DNA of 6,618 bases from Chloroflexota bacterium (GCA_003695215.1 RFIM01000084.1:1-6618), one strand, 5' to 3'. Shown: positions 1-5,644, counted from the first letter of the stretch. Notes: generated by a model not told the origin, from the letters alone. Numbers and translations are program-made.

Positions 1-632
1 GCGCGCTGGCTGATGTGCTCAATGTTGAAGGCTTTTTGCACAGGCATGGACATGGCGTACTGATTGTTCTCGCACAGGAAGACAATCGGCAGCGTCCAGA
101 TGGACGCCATGTTGAGCGCCTCATGGAAGGCGCCTTCGTTGGCCGCGCCATCGCCAAAAATGACCAGACAGACCTGATTGGTGCGCCGCATTTTGATGCT
201 CAAGCCGACGCCAACTGCGATCGGAATGCCGCCTGCCACAATGCCGTTGGCGCCCAAGTTGTTAGACTCAACATCGGCAATGTGCATGCTGCCGCCACGC
301 CCACGACAATAGCCCGTCTCTTTGCCCATGAATTCTGCCATCATCCGATTCGGATCGCTGCCCCAAGCCATGCAATGCCCGTGCCCGCGATGATGGTTGA
401 GCAGGTAATCGCCTTCCTGCATGGCATTCGCCGCGCCGACGGCGGTAGCTTCTTGGCCGATGGATAAGTGCATTGTGCCATGCACCTTGCCTTGCATGTA
501 GAGCTGCTCAGCGCGCTCTTCGAAGGCGCGGATCAAATGCATCTCCTGCAGCATCCTCTTGAGCGCTTCGGGCCCAAGCGTCTCGATCATCTCGTGATAG
601 CGTTGGATCAAGTCCTGTGAAAGTTGCACCAT
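1..632 (-). CDS. TPP-dependent dehydrogenase E1 component, alpha subunit (pyruvate/acetoin dehydrogenase family), 3' end missing
   Basis: The first 210 residues are visible and the C-terminus lies beyond the left edge. The family forms alpha2beta2 heterotetramers that use thiamine diphosphate to decarboxylate 2-oxo acids or cleave acetoin, passing the acyl group to a lipoyl E2. Visible family blocks are HHRGHGHC (80-87), GRGGSMHIAD (111-120) and the TPP/Mg-binding motif, which begins GDGAANEGAFHEALN at residue 160 and closes with ENN ending at residue 190. That spacing is normal for the family. Residues 50-57 (VHGTMHLS) followed by IGQEA are also typical. The ATG at 632 is supported by GAGGG (minus strand of 641-645), 8 nt upstream. 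It starts 25 bp after the GpsA-like stop, so the two are very likely co-transcribed. An E1-beta gene would be expected just beyond the window. Family assignment is firm; pyruvate versus acetoin versus another substrate is not resolvable. Confidence 0.93.
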   Translation of the reverse strand, partial: MVQLSQDLIQRYHEMIETLGPEALKRMLQEMHLIRAFEERAEQLYMQGKVHGTMHLSIGQEATAVGAANAMQEGDYLLNHHRGHGHCMAWGSDPNRMMAEFMGKETGYCRGRGGSMHIADVESNNLGANGIVAGGIPIAVGVGLSIKMRRTNQVCLVIFGDGAANEGAFHEALNMASIWTLPIVFLCENNQYAMSMPVQKAFNIEHISQR

Positions 633-657
633 GCCTCATTCCCTCACGTGTTTGCGA

Positions 658-1752
658 TCAATCGCTTTGCGCGCGCTGACGCAGCGGCGGCGCGAAAGAG
701 AGTTTGCTGAAAAAGCTGTTGAAATCAAAAGCGACCTCGGCATTGCGCGTCAGGATGCGATGCAGCTCGCGCAGCAGCGGCAAGGCGTCTGCGGCGATCT
801 TGCCTTGCGCGATCAGGCTCTCAATGGCCGGCATGACCGCAAGCACGCAGTCCACGCCTTCAATCGTCTCGTTAGGCATCTCCTCAACAGCCTGGCTGTA
901 GGCCATGCCCATGCCCAGCAGCCTTCCCATGCGCGAGTTGCGCCCGCCCTGCGTGGTGACGTACAGGTCGCCGGCGCCAGGCAAGCTGAAAACGGTCTCC
1001 AAGTTGCCGCCGAGCAGCTGCACTAGGTAAGCCGTTTCTGCCAAGCCTTGTGCGAAGATAGCTGCGGCATAGTTGTGATTCTTGGCGCCGGCGATATCTT
1101 CAGGCAGGCGTTCCAGCACGCCTTGTGCCAAGCCCGTGGCCAAGGCATACGCATTCTTCAACGCCACGCACACTTCCACGCCGATCATATCGGTTGAAGT
1201 CCAGATGTGATAATAGGGCGTGCTGAAGATCGCCTGCAGGCGCGGCAAAATCTCAGCCTTGCGCGAGACGAAGACTACAGAGGTATGCCGACGCGCCGCC
1301 AACTCGCCTGCGATGCTCGGCCCGCCCACAGCCGCATAATGGACTTGATCGCGGATCGGCTCGGGCAGGCGCGCCGCGAGCACGTCGGGCAGGATCATCA
1401 GCTTGCCGTCAGGCGTGCTTTCCAGCCCTTTGGTCACCATCAAGATGATCTGCTCGGGCTGCAGGTACGGCGCGATGGCCTCGGCTGCCCAGCGCACACC
1501 GCGCGAATTCACGCCTAAGACGATGACTTCGGCGCCTTGCAGCGCCTCGCCTATCTCAGCATAGAAAAACGGCTGCACGCTTGGCGGAATTGGGCGCCTC
1601 AGCTTTGGATGAAGGCCTGAGGTTTTACAGCTTCTAATGATTTCCTCATCCAGGTGCGTGCCAACTAAGCGCACGGCATGCCCGTTATCTGCCGCAGGGA
1701 AAGTGATCGCCGTTCCCATCACACCTGCGCCAACTACGCTAATTATGGTCAC
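658..1752 (-). CDS. GpsA-like NAD(P)-dependent glycerol-3-phosphate dehydrogenase family protein
   Basis: A 364-residue cytosolic dehydrogenase of the GpsA fold. An N-terminal Rossmann domain begins SVVGAGVMGTA, with GxGxxG at 8-13. VTKGLE (106-111), GGPSIAGELAA (143-153), VALKNAYALATG (196-207, K199 as the family's catalytic lysine), GAGDLYVT (259-266) and RNSRMGRLLG (271-280) follow in GpsA order. Known members interconvert glycerol-3-phosphate and dihydroxyacetone phosphate. This copy is divergent. It is longer than the usual 330-340 residues, has extra sequence around 211-227 between the catalytic lysine and GLAE, and carries a tail after about 340. That, with its place in a catabolic locus, suggests a related phosphorylated polyol as substrate (inference). 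The start is GTG at 1752, with AAAGGCGG (minus strand of 1758-1765) 5 nt upstream. The leftward promoter at 1812-1840 lies about 60 bp upstream. It is the first gene of the leftward unit. Confidence 0.88.
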   Translation of the reverse strand: MTIISVVGAGVMGTAITFPAADNGHAVRLVGTHLDEEIIRSCKTSGLHPKLRRPIPPSVQPFFYAEIGEALQGAEVIVLGVNSRGVRWAAEAIAPYLQPEQIILMVTKGLESTPDGKLMILPDVLAARLPEPIRDQVHYAAVGGPSIAGELAARRHTSVVFVSRKAEILPRLQAIFSTPYYHIWTSTDMIGVEVCVALKNAYALATGLAQGVLERLPEDIAGAKNHNYAAAIFAQGLAETAYLVQLLGGNLETVFSLPGAGDLYVTTQGGRNSRMGRLLGMGMAYSQAVEEMPNETIEGVDCVLAVMPAIESLIAQGKIAADALPLLRELHRILTRNAEVAFDFNSFFSKLSFAPPLRQRAQSD

Positions 1753-1757
1753 TTTTG

Positions 1758-1765
1758 CCGCCTTT
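1758..1765 (-). promoter_or_regulatory. Ribosome binding site of the GpsA-like gene
   Basis: The minus strand reads AAAGGCGG, one base from consensus AAAGGAGG, 5 nt before the GTG. It decides in favour of the GTG at 1752. Confidence 0.6.
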
Positions 1766-1775
1766 ATTTAAGCAA

Positions 1776-1801
1776 TTTGCACAAACGTGAAGCAACTTCA
1801 C
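1776..1801 (-). promoter_or_regulatory. Shared 26-bp operator-like element, leftward copy
   Basis: On the minus strand this reads GTGAAG-TTG-CTTCAC and then GTTTGTGCAAA. It begins exactly 10 nt after the TACAAT -10 box, about +4 relative to a predicted start near 1805. It matches the rightward copy at 1922-1947 at 21 of 26 positions, in the same orientation relative to transcription and the same register. The first 15 bp form a perfect 6-3-6 dyad. The second arm's CAC pairs again across GTTT with GTG, giving three alternating half-sites. The position suits a repressor binding just downstream of the start, or a 5' mRNA stem-loop. The regulator is not encoded in the window. Confidence 0.72.
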
Positions 1802-1830
1802 ATTTTACCAGATTGTAGAAGGGTAAAATG
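1801..1830. repeat. 9-bp inverted repeat flanking the leftward -10 box
   Basis: CATTTTACC (1801-1809) and GGTAAAATG (1822-1830) are a perfect inverted repeat with a 12-nt spacer that contains the leftward -10 box (1812-1817). Arm centres are 21 bp apart, about two helical turns, as expected for a dimeric DNA-binding protein contacting one face. The motif differs from the GTGNAG element, so it may serve a second regulator. No copy was seen in the rightward promoter. Confidence 0.5.
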
Positions 1831-1840
1831 GACTTGTCAA
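1812..1840 (-). promoter_or_regulatory. Leftward sigma70-type promoter for the GpsA-like/E1-alpha unit
   Basis: On the minus strand TTGACA (1840-1835) is followed after exactly 17 nt by TACAAT (1817-1812): 6 of 6 and 5 of 6 matches. Transcription should begin near 1805, leaving a leader of roughly 50 nt before the GTG at 1752. Its -35 lies 42 bp from the -35 of the rightward promoter. Confidence 0.82.
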
Positions 1841-1882
1841 GCAGGGCTGCAGTGCCCTTTTGGCATTCTTGCATAAGAGAAC

Positions 1883-1911
1883 TTGACAGTTCGTGTGAAC
1901 TGGATTATAGT
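1883..1911 (+). promoter_or_regulatory. Rightward sigma70-type promoter for the ABC transporter unit
   Basis: TTGACA (1883-1888), a 17-nt spacer and TATAGT (1906-1911) give 6 of 6 and 5 of 6 matches at ideal spacing. Transcription should start near 1918, giving a leader of about 100 nt before the first permease. The spacer holds a 16-bp palindrome and the region just downstream holds the shared 26-bp element, so the promoter looks tightly controlled despite its strong core. Confidence 0.85.
1887..1902. promoter_or_regulatory. Palindromic operator candidate inside the rightward promoter spacer
   Basis: CAGTTC-GTGT-GAACTG has perfect 6-bp arms around a 4-nt centre. It overlaps the last two bases of the -35 box and most of the spacer. 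A protein bound here would clash with RNA polymerase, so repression is the simplest reading. The motif differs from the shared 26-bp element and is absent from the leftward spacer. Confidence 0.5.
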
Positions 1912-1921
1912 TGGCACAATA

Positions 1922-1947
1922 GTGCAGGTTCTGCACGTTTGTGAAAA
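1922..1947 (+). promoter_or_regulatory. Shared 26-bp operator-like element, rightward copy
   Basis: It reads GTGCAG-GTT-CTGCAC and then GTTTGTGAAAA, starting exactly 10 nt after the TATAGT -10 box. Compared with the leftward copy (1776-1801), the paired dyad positions 4 and 12 change together (A:T to C:G), so the symmetry is kept. Just upstream, GCAC-N4-GTGC (1914-1925) adds a further overlapping dyad. Placement downstream of the start suggests repressor control shared with the dehydrogenase unit. Confidence 0.72.
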
Positions 1948-1976
1948 GCCTGCTGCGATAATTTTGATGCAGCGCG

Positions 1977-2000
1977 CTTTGAGCAAAAGTACTTTGAGCA
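1977..2000 (+). repeat. Two copies of CTTTGAGCA in the transporter mRNA leader
   Basis: Perfect 9-bp direct repeats at 1977-1985 and 1992-2000, 15 bp apart. They bracket the 10-bp palindrome AAAGTACTTT (1986-1995), which overlaps the second repeat. They lie in the roughly 100-nt leader just before the ribosome binding site. A regulatory role is possible but unsupported by any recognised motif. Confidence 0.35.
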
Positions 2001-2007
2001 TTTTTGC

Positions 2008-2012
2008 GAGGA
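2008..2012 (+). promoter_or_regulatory. Ribosome binding site deciding the first permease start
   Basis: GAGGA lies 5 nt before the ATG at 2018. The frame stays open upstream to a TTG at 1883, but that TTG is part of the -35 box and cannot be in the transcript. The in-frame ATG at 1964 has no comparable site. Confidence 0.65.
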
Positions 2013-2017
2013 ACGGC

Positions 2018-2968
2018 ATGGCGCGTCCGAGTATTGCCTTAACGCCTTTAAGCGCACAAGCAGAAGTCACTACCAAGCGGCGGCGTAGCTTTTTCTCAGC
2101 CAACAATCCATGGCTTTGGGTTGCCCCAGCCGTCATCATCTTGGCGCTCTACAGCATCTTCCCGTTGATCTTCAACATCCTGGTCAGCTTCCAGAATTTC
2201 CGCGCCAGCACAAAGGCTTGGGAATGGGTTGGTTTCCGCAACTACGAGTGGATGCTGTTCGGCAATCCGCTGGTGGGCAACTTCGGGAACGCCATTGTGG
2301 TCACAGCTGTCTACACGATCATCGCGCTTTTCGCTCAGCTAGCGCTTGGCTTGTTCATCGCCTTGCTGCTGGATGATCGCCCATGGTTCAGTGGCCTGAT
2401 GCAAACCTTCATGATCCTGCCAATGGTCACAGCGCCGGTCATCGCGGGCTTGATTTTCCGCCTGCTGCAGCACTCTGAGTTTGGCGTGATCTCGTGGCTG
2501 CTGTACGGCATAGGCGCGCTGACCAAAGAAGAGCCGTTGCTAGGCGGCACGGGTCAGTATGCGTTGATTGCCTTGCTGATGGTCGAGATTTGGCAATGGA
2601 CGCCTTTCTTCGTGCTGATCATCCTGGCAGGTTTGAAAGGCCTGCCTCACGAGATCATCGAAGCCTCGCAAGTGGACGGCGCCAACTGGTTCCAGCGCCT
2701 GACGCGCATCAAGATTCCGATGCTCTTCGGCGTGATCACAGTCGGCGTGCTGTTCCGCCTGATCGAGCTGTACAAGACGTTCGATTACGTCATGGTGTTG
2801 ACCTCAGGCGGGCCAGGCGACCGCACCACCACGCTCAGCTTCTATCAGTACACGGTCACATTCCAGAACATTCGCTGGGGCTATGGCGCGGCAATTGGCG
2901 TGTTCATCATGGTAGTTGGCTGGCTCTCGGCCTTCGCTTACACCAAGATTTTCCGCGTGAAGTGGTGA
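2018..2968 (+). CDS. ABC transporter permease, CUT1 (MalF-like) family
   Basis: A 316-residue inner-membrane subunit of a carbohydrate importer. Hydrophobic segments lie at about 32-58, 91-118, 126-150, 181-206, 235-251 and 286-309, a six-segment pattern. The cytoplasmic EAA loop that docks the ATPase reads EASQVDGANWFQRLTRIKIP from residue 215, matching EAA-x3-G-x9-I-x-LP with S at position 3. LTSGGPGDRTTTLSFYQY (261-278) is the family's conserved segment before the last helix. The start at ATG 2018 gives a 30-residue basic N-terminal tail ending KRRRSFFSANN, normal for MalF-type permeases; the longer upstream reading overlaps the promoter and is rejected. It is the first gene of the rightward unit, 10 bp before its partner permease. 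The substrate cannot be read from the sequence. Confidence 0.95.
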   Translation: MARPSIALTPLSAQAEVTTKRRRSFFSANNPWLWVAPAVIILALYSIFPLIFNILVSFQNFRASTKAWEWVGFRNYEWMLFGNPLVGNFGNAIVVTAVYTIIALFAQLALGLFIALLLDDRPWFSGLMQTFMILPMVTAPVIAGLIFRLLQHSEFGVISWLLYGIGALTKEEPLLGGTGQYALIALLMVEIWQWTPFFVLIILAGLKGLPHEIIEASQVDGANWFQRLTRIKIPMLFGVITVGVLFRLIELYKTFDYVMVLTSGGPGDRTTTLSFYQYTVTFQNIRWGYGAAIGVFIMVVGWLSAFAYTKIFRVKW

Positions 2969-2978
2969 GAGGTGCAGC

Positions 2979-3947
2979 ATGGCAGTCGGTACCTTGAAAG
3001 CACAAACGGATTGGCGTGCCGCACAGCGCCGTCATCATCGCAACCAGTTTTTGGGCAAAGTGCTGCTGACTCTAGCCAGCTTAGCAGTAGTCTCGATATT
3101 CGTCTTCCCGATCTTCTACTGGTTCAGGCTTTCGATCACACCTTACCGCTACGTCTTCAGCTTGCCGCCGCGCCTGGACTTCCCTGAAGTGACGACAGCG
3201 TGGTGGCGTGTGATTCTCGGCCAGGCGAGCTATCAGGATACCATGCGCGAGCAGACAGGCACGGCTCTGGCGGCAGGCGTCGGCGGCGGCGGCACGCTAG
3301 GCTACGCCATGATCCAGCCGATTGCCAACAGCCTGTTCTATGGCCTCAGCAGCACTGCCATTGTGATCTTCGTGGCGACGCTAGCAGCTTATGCGCTCTC
3401 GCGCTTCAATCCACGCGGCAAGCAGAATCTGGTCTTCTTCATCATCTCGACGCGCTTCATGCCTGCCGCCGCAGTCGTCCTGCCGCTCTCGTGGCTCTAT
3501 CAGCAGCTTGGCCTGACGAGCACCTACCTAGGCGTGATGATGGCGCACGTGGTCATCAACCTGCCTTTGGCAACGCTGCTGCTCAAGTCGTTTTTCGATG
3601 ATATCCCGACTGATCTGGATGAGGCGGCGATGGTCGATGGGTGCACGCGCTTCGGCGCCTTTTGGCGCATCGTGATTCGCTATGTGGCGCCGGGCATTGC
3701 TGCAGCAGCGGTGCTGTGCATGATCTTCTCGTGGAACGAGTTCATCCTGACGCTGTACCTCTCGCGCTTGCCCGAAATGCAAACCGTGCCAATTCGGATG
3801 CAATCGTACGATACATCGGCAGGTCCGACGGAGTGGGGATTGCTCTCAGCGGCTGGCACAGCGGCGCTGATACCCGTCTTCCTGTTCATCCTATCCGTGC
3901 AGCGCTATCTGATTCGCGGCTTGACGCTGGGCGCTGTGCGCGGCTGA
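2979..3947 (+). CDS. ABC transporter permease, CUT1 (MalG-like) family
   Basis: A 322-residue partner permease. Hydrophobic segments lie at about 25-49, 115-140, 151-175, 182-205, 236-262 and 286-308. The EAA loop reads EAAMVDGCTRFGAFWRIVIR from residue 215 and ends YVAP at 235-238, where IxLP is more usual. WNEFILTLYL (252-261) is typical of MalG homologues. The ATG follows GAGAGG (2967-2972) by 6 nt, and the gap to the upstream gene is 10 bp, so the pair is translated together. One oddity is the stretch between the first two helices, about 65 residues, which includes a glycine-rich run (G102-G105 in AAGVGGGGTLG). This is longer and more flexible than the usual short periplasmic loop. The frame is intact and flanking family motifs align, so it is an insertion, not a frameshift. 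Confidence 0.94.
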   Translation: MAVGTLKAQTDWRAAQRRHHRNQFLGKVLLTLASLAVVSIFVFPIFYWFRLSITPYRYVFSLPPRLDFPEVTTAWWRVILGQASYQDTMREQTGTALAAGVGGGGTLGYAMIQPIANSLFYGLSSTAIVIFVATLAAYALSRFNPRGKQNLVFFIISTRFMPAAAVVLPLSWLYQQLGLTSTYLGVMMAHVVINLPLATLLLKSFFDDIPTDLDEAAMVDGCTRFGAFWRIVIRYVAPGIAAAAVLCMIFSWNEFILTLYLSRLPEMQTVPIRMQSYDTSAGPTEWGLLSAAGTAALIPVFLFILSVQRYLIRGLTLGAVRG

Positions 3948-3962
3948 AGACACAACAAGGCT

Positions 3963-3974
3963 AAAGGAGGTGAT
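3963..3974 (+). promoter_or_regulatory. Near-perfect Shine-Dalgarno sequence without an obvious well-spaced gene
   Basis: AAAGGAGGTGAT is complementary over 12 nt to the usual 3' end of bacterial 16S rRNA. The only start nearby is ATG 3973, just 2 nt beyond GGAGG and inside the motif itself. It sits 16 nt after the second permease stop and about 100 nt before the binding-protein start. Confidence 0.55.
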
Positions 3975-4065
3975 GCTATCGCGATTCGTAGGGCATTCGC
4001 GCCAGGAGGCGCTCTCAAACGCAACTTTTCGAACGATTTTTTGCACTTTGAAGGAGCTTTTCTGA
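3973..4065 (+). CDS. Possible 30-residue leader peptide ahead of the binding protein (speculative)
   Basis: An open frame begins MLSRFVGHSRQEALS and ends CTLKELF, with TGA at 4063-4065, one base before the ATG of the binding protein. For: the very strong Shine-Dalgarno sequence at its start and the stop placed for translational coupling. Against: only 2 nt between GGAGG and the ATG, ordinary composition, and no recognisable signal or regulatory peptide features. The frame also covers the binding protein's own ribosome binding site (AAGGAG, 4051-4056), so ribosomes on it could affect access to that site. A chance ORF is quite possible. Confidence 0.25.
   Translation: MLSRFVGHSRQEALSNATFRTIFCTLKELF
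3999..4012 (+). repeat. Small hairpin in the gap between permease and binding-protein genes
   Basis: GCGCC-AGGA-GGCGC can form a 5-bp GC stem with a 4-nt loop. A T6 run (4037-4042) follows only after 24 nt, so it is not a standard terminator. In importer operons a stem here could stabilise or process the mRNA so that the binding protein is made in excess, but this is inference. Confidence 0.3.
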
Positions 4066-4066
4066 C

Positions 4067-5590
4067 ATGAACGAACGTGAACGCAAGCAACGGCTTTACG
4101 TGGCAGAGCAGGGCGCTAAGCTGCGCAAGGGCAAGATCAGCCGTCGCGAGTTCCTGCGCCGCATCGGCTTGGCGGGTTTCGGCATCAGCATGGCGGGCAT
4201 GTTCCGCTGGGATATGCATCGCGCCATGGCGGCGCGTCCGCCGATCAAGCTGCGCGAAGGCGTCTATCAGCTCTCGCAGGAGCAAGAGCAGTGGCTGCGT
4301 GAGGTAGGCGGGCGCTATCGCGGCACAACGGTGCGCATCTCCTCAGAGTCAACCGCGCCAAGCCAGATCATCAGCGATCTCGCCAAGCAAGTCTTTGAGC
4401 CGCTGACGGGCATGACGATCGTCTGGGAGCAGACGCCACTGGATCAGGTGCTTTCGAAGATCACGCAGGACACAGCCACTGGCTCGCCTTCCAACGACAT
4501 CTACTACCTTGATCAGGCATGGGTCGGGCGCTTCGTCAACGACACCGTCGATCCAATGGAGCTGATGAGCAACACAGGCAGCGACCTGAACATGCCCGAC
4601 TACGACTTCGAAGACTTCGTGCCTGAGCTGATCCCGGCGCTGGCATCCTATGGCGGGCGTTTGGTCGGCTTGCCCTTCGATATCCCGATCTTCGTCTACA
4701 TGTACCGCCGCGACATCTACGAGCAGCTCGGCTTGAAGCCTGCCACGACCATGGCCGAGTTCCTCGAGAACGTGCGCGCCACTGACATGAGCAAGAATGC
4801 TGATGGCAGCGAAGTGCGTGGCTATCTCGGGCAGTGGAAGTCGGGCCACTACGCGCTCCAGTGCGACTGGACAGCTTGGCTGTGGTCGCATGGCGGCTCG
4901 CACACGGGCCCGAATGGCACGGTTGTCATCGATGATGAGTTCGCCGTTGCCGGCGCTGAGTACATGCTCGAGCTGGGCAAGCACGTGCCTGCAGGCGTCA
5001 CCACGTGGGACTGGGGCGGCCAGGGCGATGCCATGGCGCAAGGCTTGGGCGCCAACGTCATCTCCTGGGCAGAATTCTTCCCTGGCTTGGACGTGCCCGA
5101 TCGCTCCAAGACGGTCGGCTTGTGGGAGACAGCCGATCTGCCCAAGGAAGTGGCGCTGCGTCCGCCGTCCGAGTGCAGCTTCGACGAAGTGCCTGCTATC
5201 GGCCATCAAGGCGGCTCGTGCATCGCGCTCTCCAAGTACAGCCGCGTCAAGGAAGCCGCTTGGATCTTCCTGCAATGGGCAACCAGCAAGCCGACTCAAA
5301 TCGCTGCGGCCGAGTCCAGCAACACGCCTGTGCGCTTGAGCGCCTTCAACGCGCCCAACGTCTTGGAGAAGGCGAAGGTTGTGGCGGGCACCACGCGCCA
5401 CTTCCCAGCTGCGCTCAAGGCGATCAAGGAGCGCATGGGCACCGAGCCGCACTTCCCAGGCTGGGCAGCCGTCAGCGGCACAGGCGGCCCAGTGCCAACT
5501 GAGCTGGGCAAGATGACCACGGGCGCTCAGGATATCCGCACCACGCTGCGCAACATCAAGGCGGCTATCGAAGCGGCTATCGAAGAATAA
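4067..5590 (+). CDS. Extracellular solute-binding protein of a carbohydrate ABC importer, Tat-exported
   Basis: A 507-residue protein of the SBP_bac_1 type that captures substrate outside the membrane and delivers it to the two permeases upstream. The N-terminus has an unusually long 24-residue charged region, then a twin-arginine motif SRREFLRR (25-32), a modest hydrophobic stretch IGLAGFGISMAGM (33-45) and a probable cleavage site near AMAA (53-56). There is no lipobox cysteine. GGRLVGLPFDIPIFVYMYRR (196-215), then DIYEQLGLKPATTMAEF (216-232), is the family's central segment. Trp is frequent around 257-273 and 312-333, consistent with stacking on a sugar or polyol. About 500 residues is long for the family. 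The start ATG has AAGGAG (4051-4056) 10 nt upstream. It follows its permeases, whereas CUT1 operons more often begin with the binding protein. The ligand is unknown. Confidence 0.93.
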   Translation: MNERERKQRLYVAEQGAKLRKGKISRREFLRRIGLAGFGISMAGMFRWDMHRAMAARPPIKLREGVYQLSQEQEQWLREVGGRYRGTTVRISSESTAPSQIISDLAKQVFEPLTGMTIVWEQTPLDQVLSKITQDTATGSPSNDIYYLDQAWVGRFVNDTVDPMELMSNTGSDLNMPDYDFEDFVPELIPALASYGGRLVGLPFDIPIFVYMYRRDIYEQLGLKPATTMAEFLENVRATDMSKNADGSEVRGYLGQWKSGHYALQCDWTAWLWSHGGSHTGPNGTVVIDDEFAVAGAEYMLELGKHVPAGVTTWDWGGQGDAMAQGLGANVISWAEFFPGLDVPDRSKTVGLWETADLPKEVALRPPSECSFDEVPAIGHQGGSCIALSKYSRVKEAAWIFLQWATSKPTQIAAAESSNTPVRLSAFNAPNVLEKAKVVAGTTRHFPAALKAIKERMGTEPHFPGWAAVSGTGGPVPTELGKMTTGAQDIRTTLRNIKAAIEAAIEE

Positions 5591-5613
5591 GCGCCTCCTC
5601 CTTAAGCGCTAGG

Positions 5614-5644
5614 ACAAAGAGCGGGACTCGTTCCCGCTCTTTGT
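5614..5644 (+). terminator. 13-bp perfect hairpin between binding-protein and kinase genes
   Basis: ACAAAGAGCGGGA (5614-5626) pairs with TCCCGCTCTTTGT (5632-5644) around the loop CTCGT. It starts 23 nt after the binding-protein stop. No uridine run follows beyond the TTTGT inside the stem, so intrinsic termination may be partial, or the stem may protect the upstream mRNA 3' end. It separates transporter genes from the kinase and could set a lower kinase level by attenuation. Confidence 0.6.

Noticed and set aside
15..467. Plus-strand open frame of 150 codons at the left edge
   Set aside because: The minus strand encodes an unmistakable E1-alpha with its TPP motif; the plus frame is its shadow.
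1952..1973. GCTGC/GCAGC pair in the transporter leader as a riboswitch or attenuator stem
   Set aside because: A 5-bp stem with a 12-nt loop is too weak, and no known riboswitch core or terminator follows.
1883..2017. Longer N-terminus for the first permease starting at TTG 1883
   Set aside because: That TTG is the -35 box of the promoter, upstream of the predicted transcript start, and the extra residues do not resemble a permease N-terminus.
1837..2139. Minus-strand open frame of 100 codons across the divergent control region
   Set aside because: It runs through two promoters and into the permease gene, with no family resemblance.
4040..4054. TTTGCACTTTGAAGG before the binding protein as a further copy of the shared operator
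   Set aside because: Only one half-site matches and spacing is wrong; there is no promoter nearby.
4349..5452. Long minus-strand open frame of 367 codons opposite the binding protein
   Set aside because: It is antisense to a clear family member, rich in His, Arg and Ala as expected of the complement of biased codons, and shows no domain or ribosome binding site.
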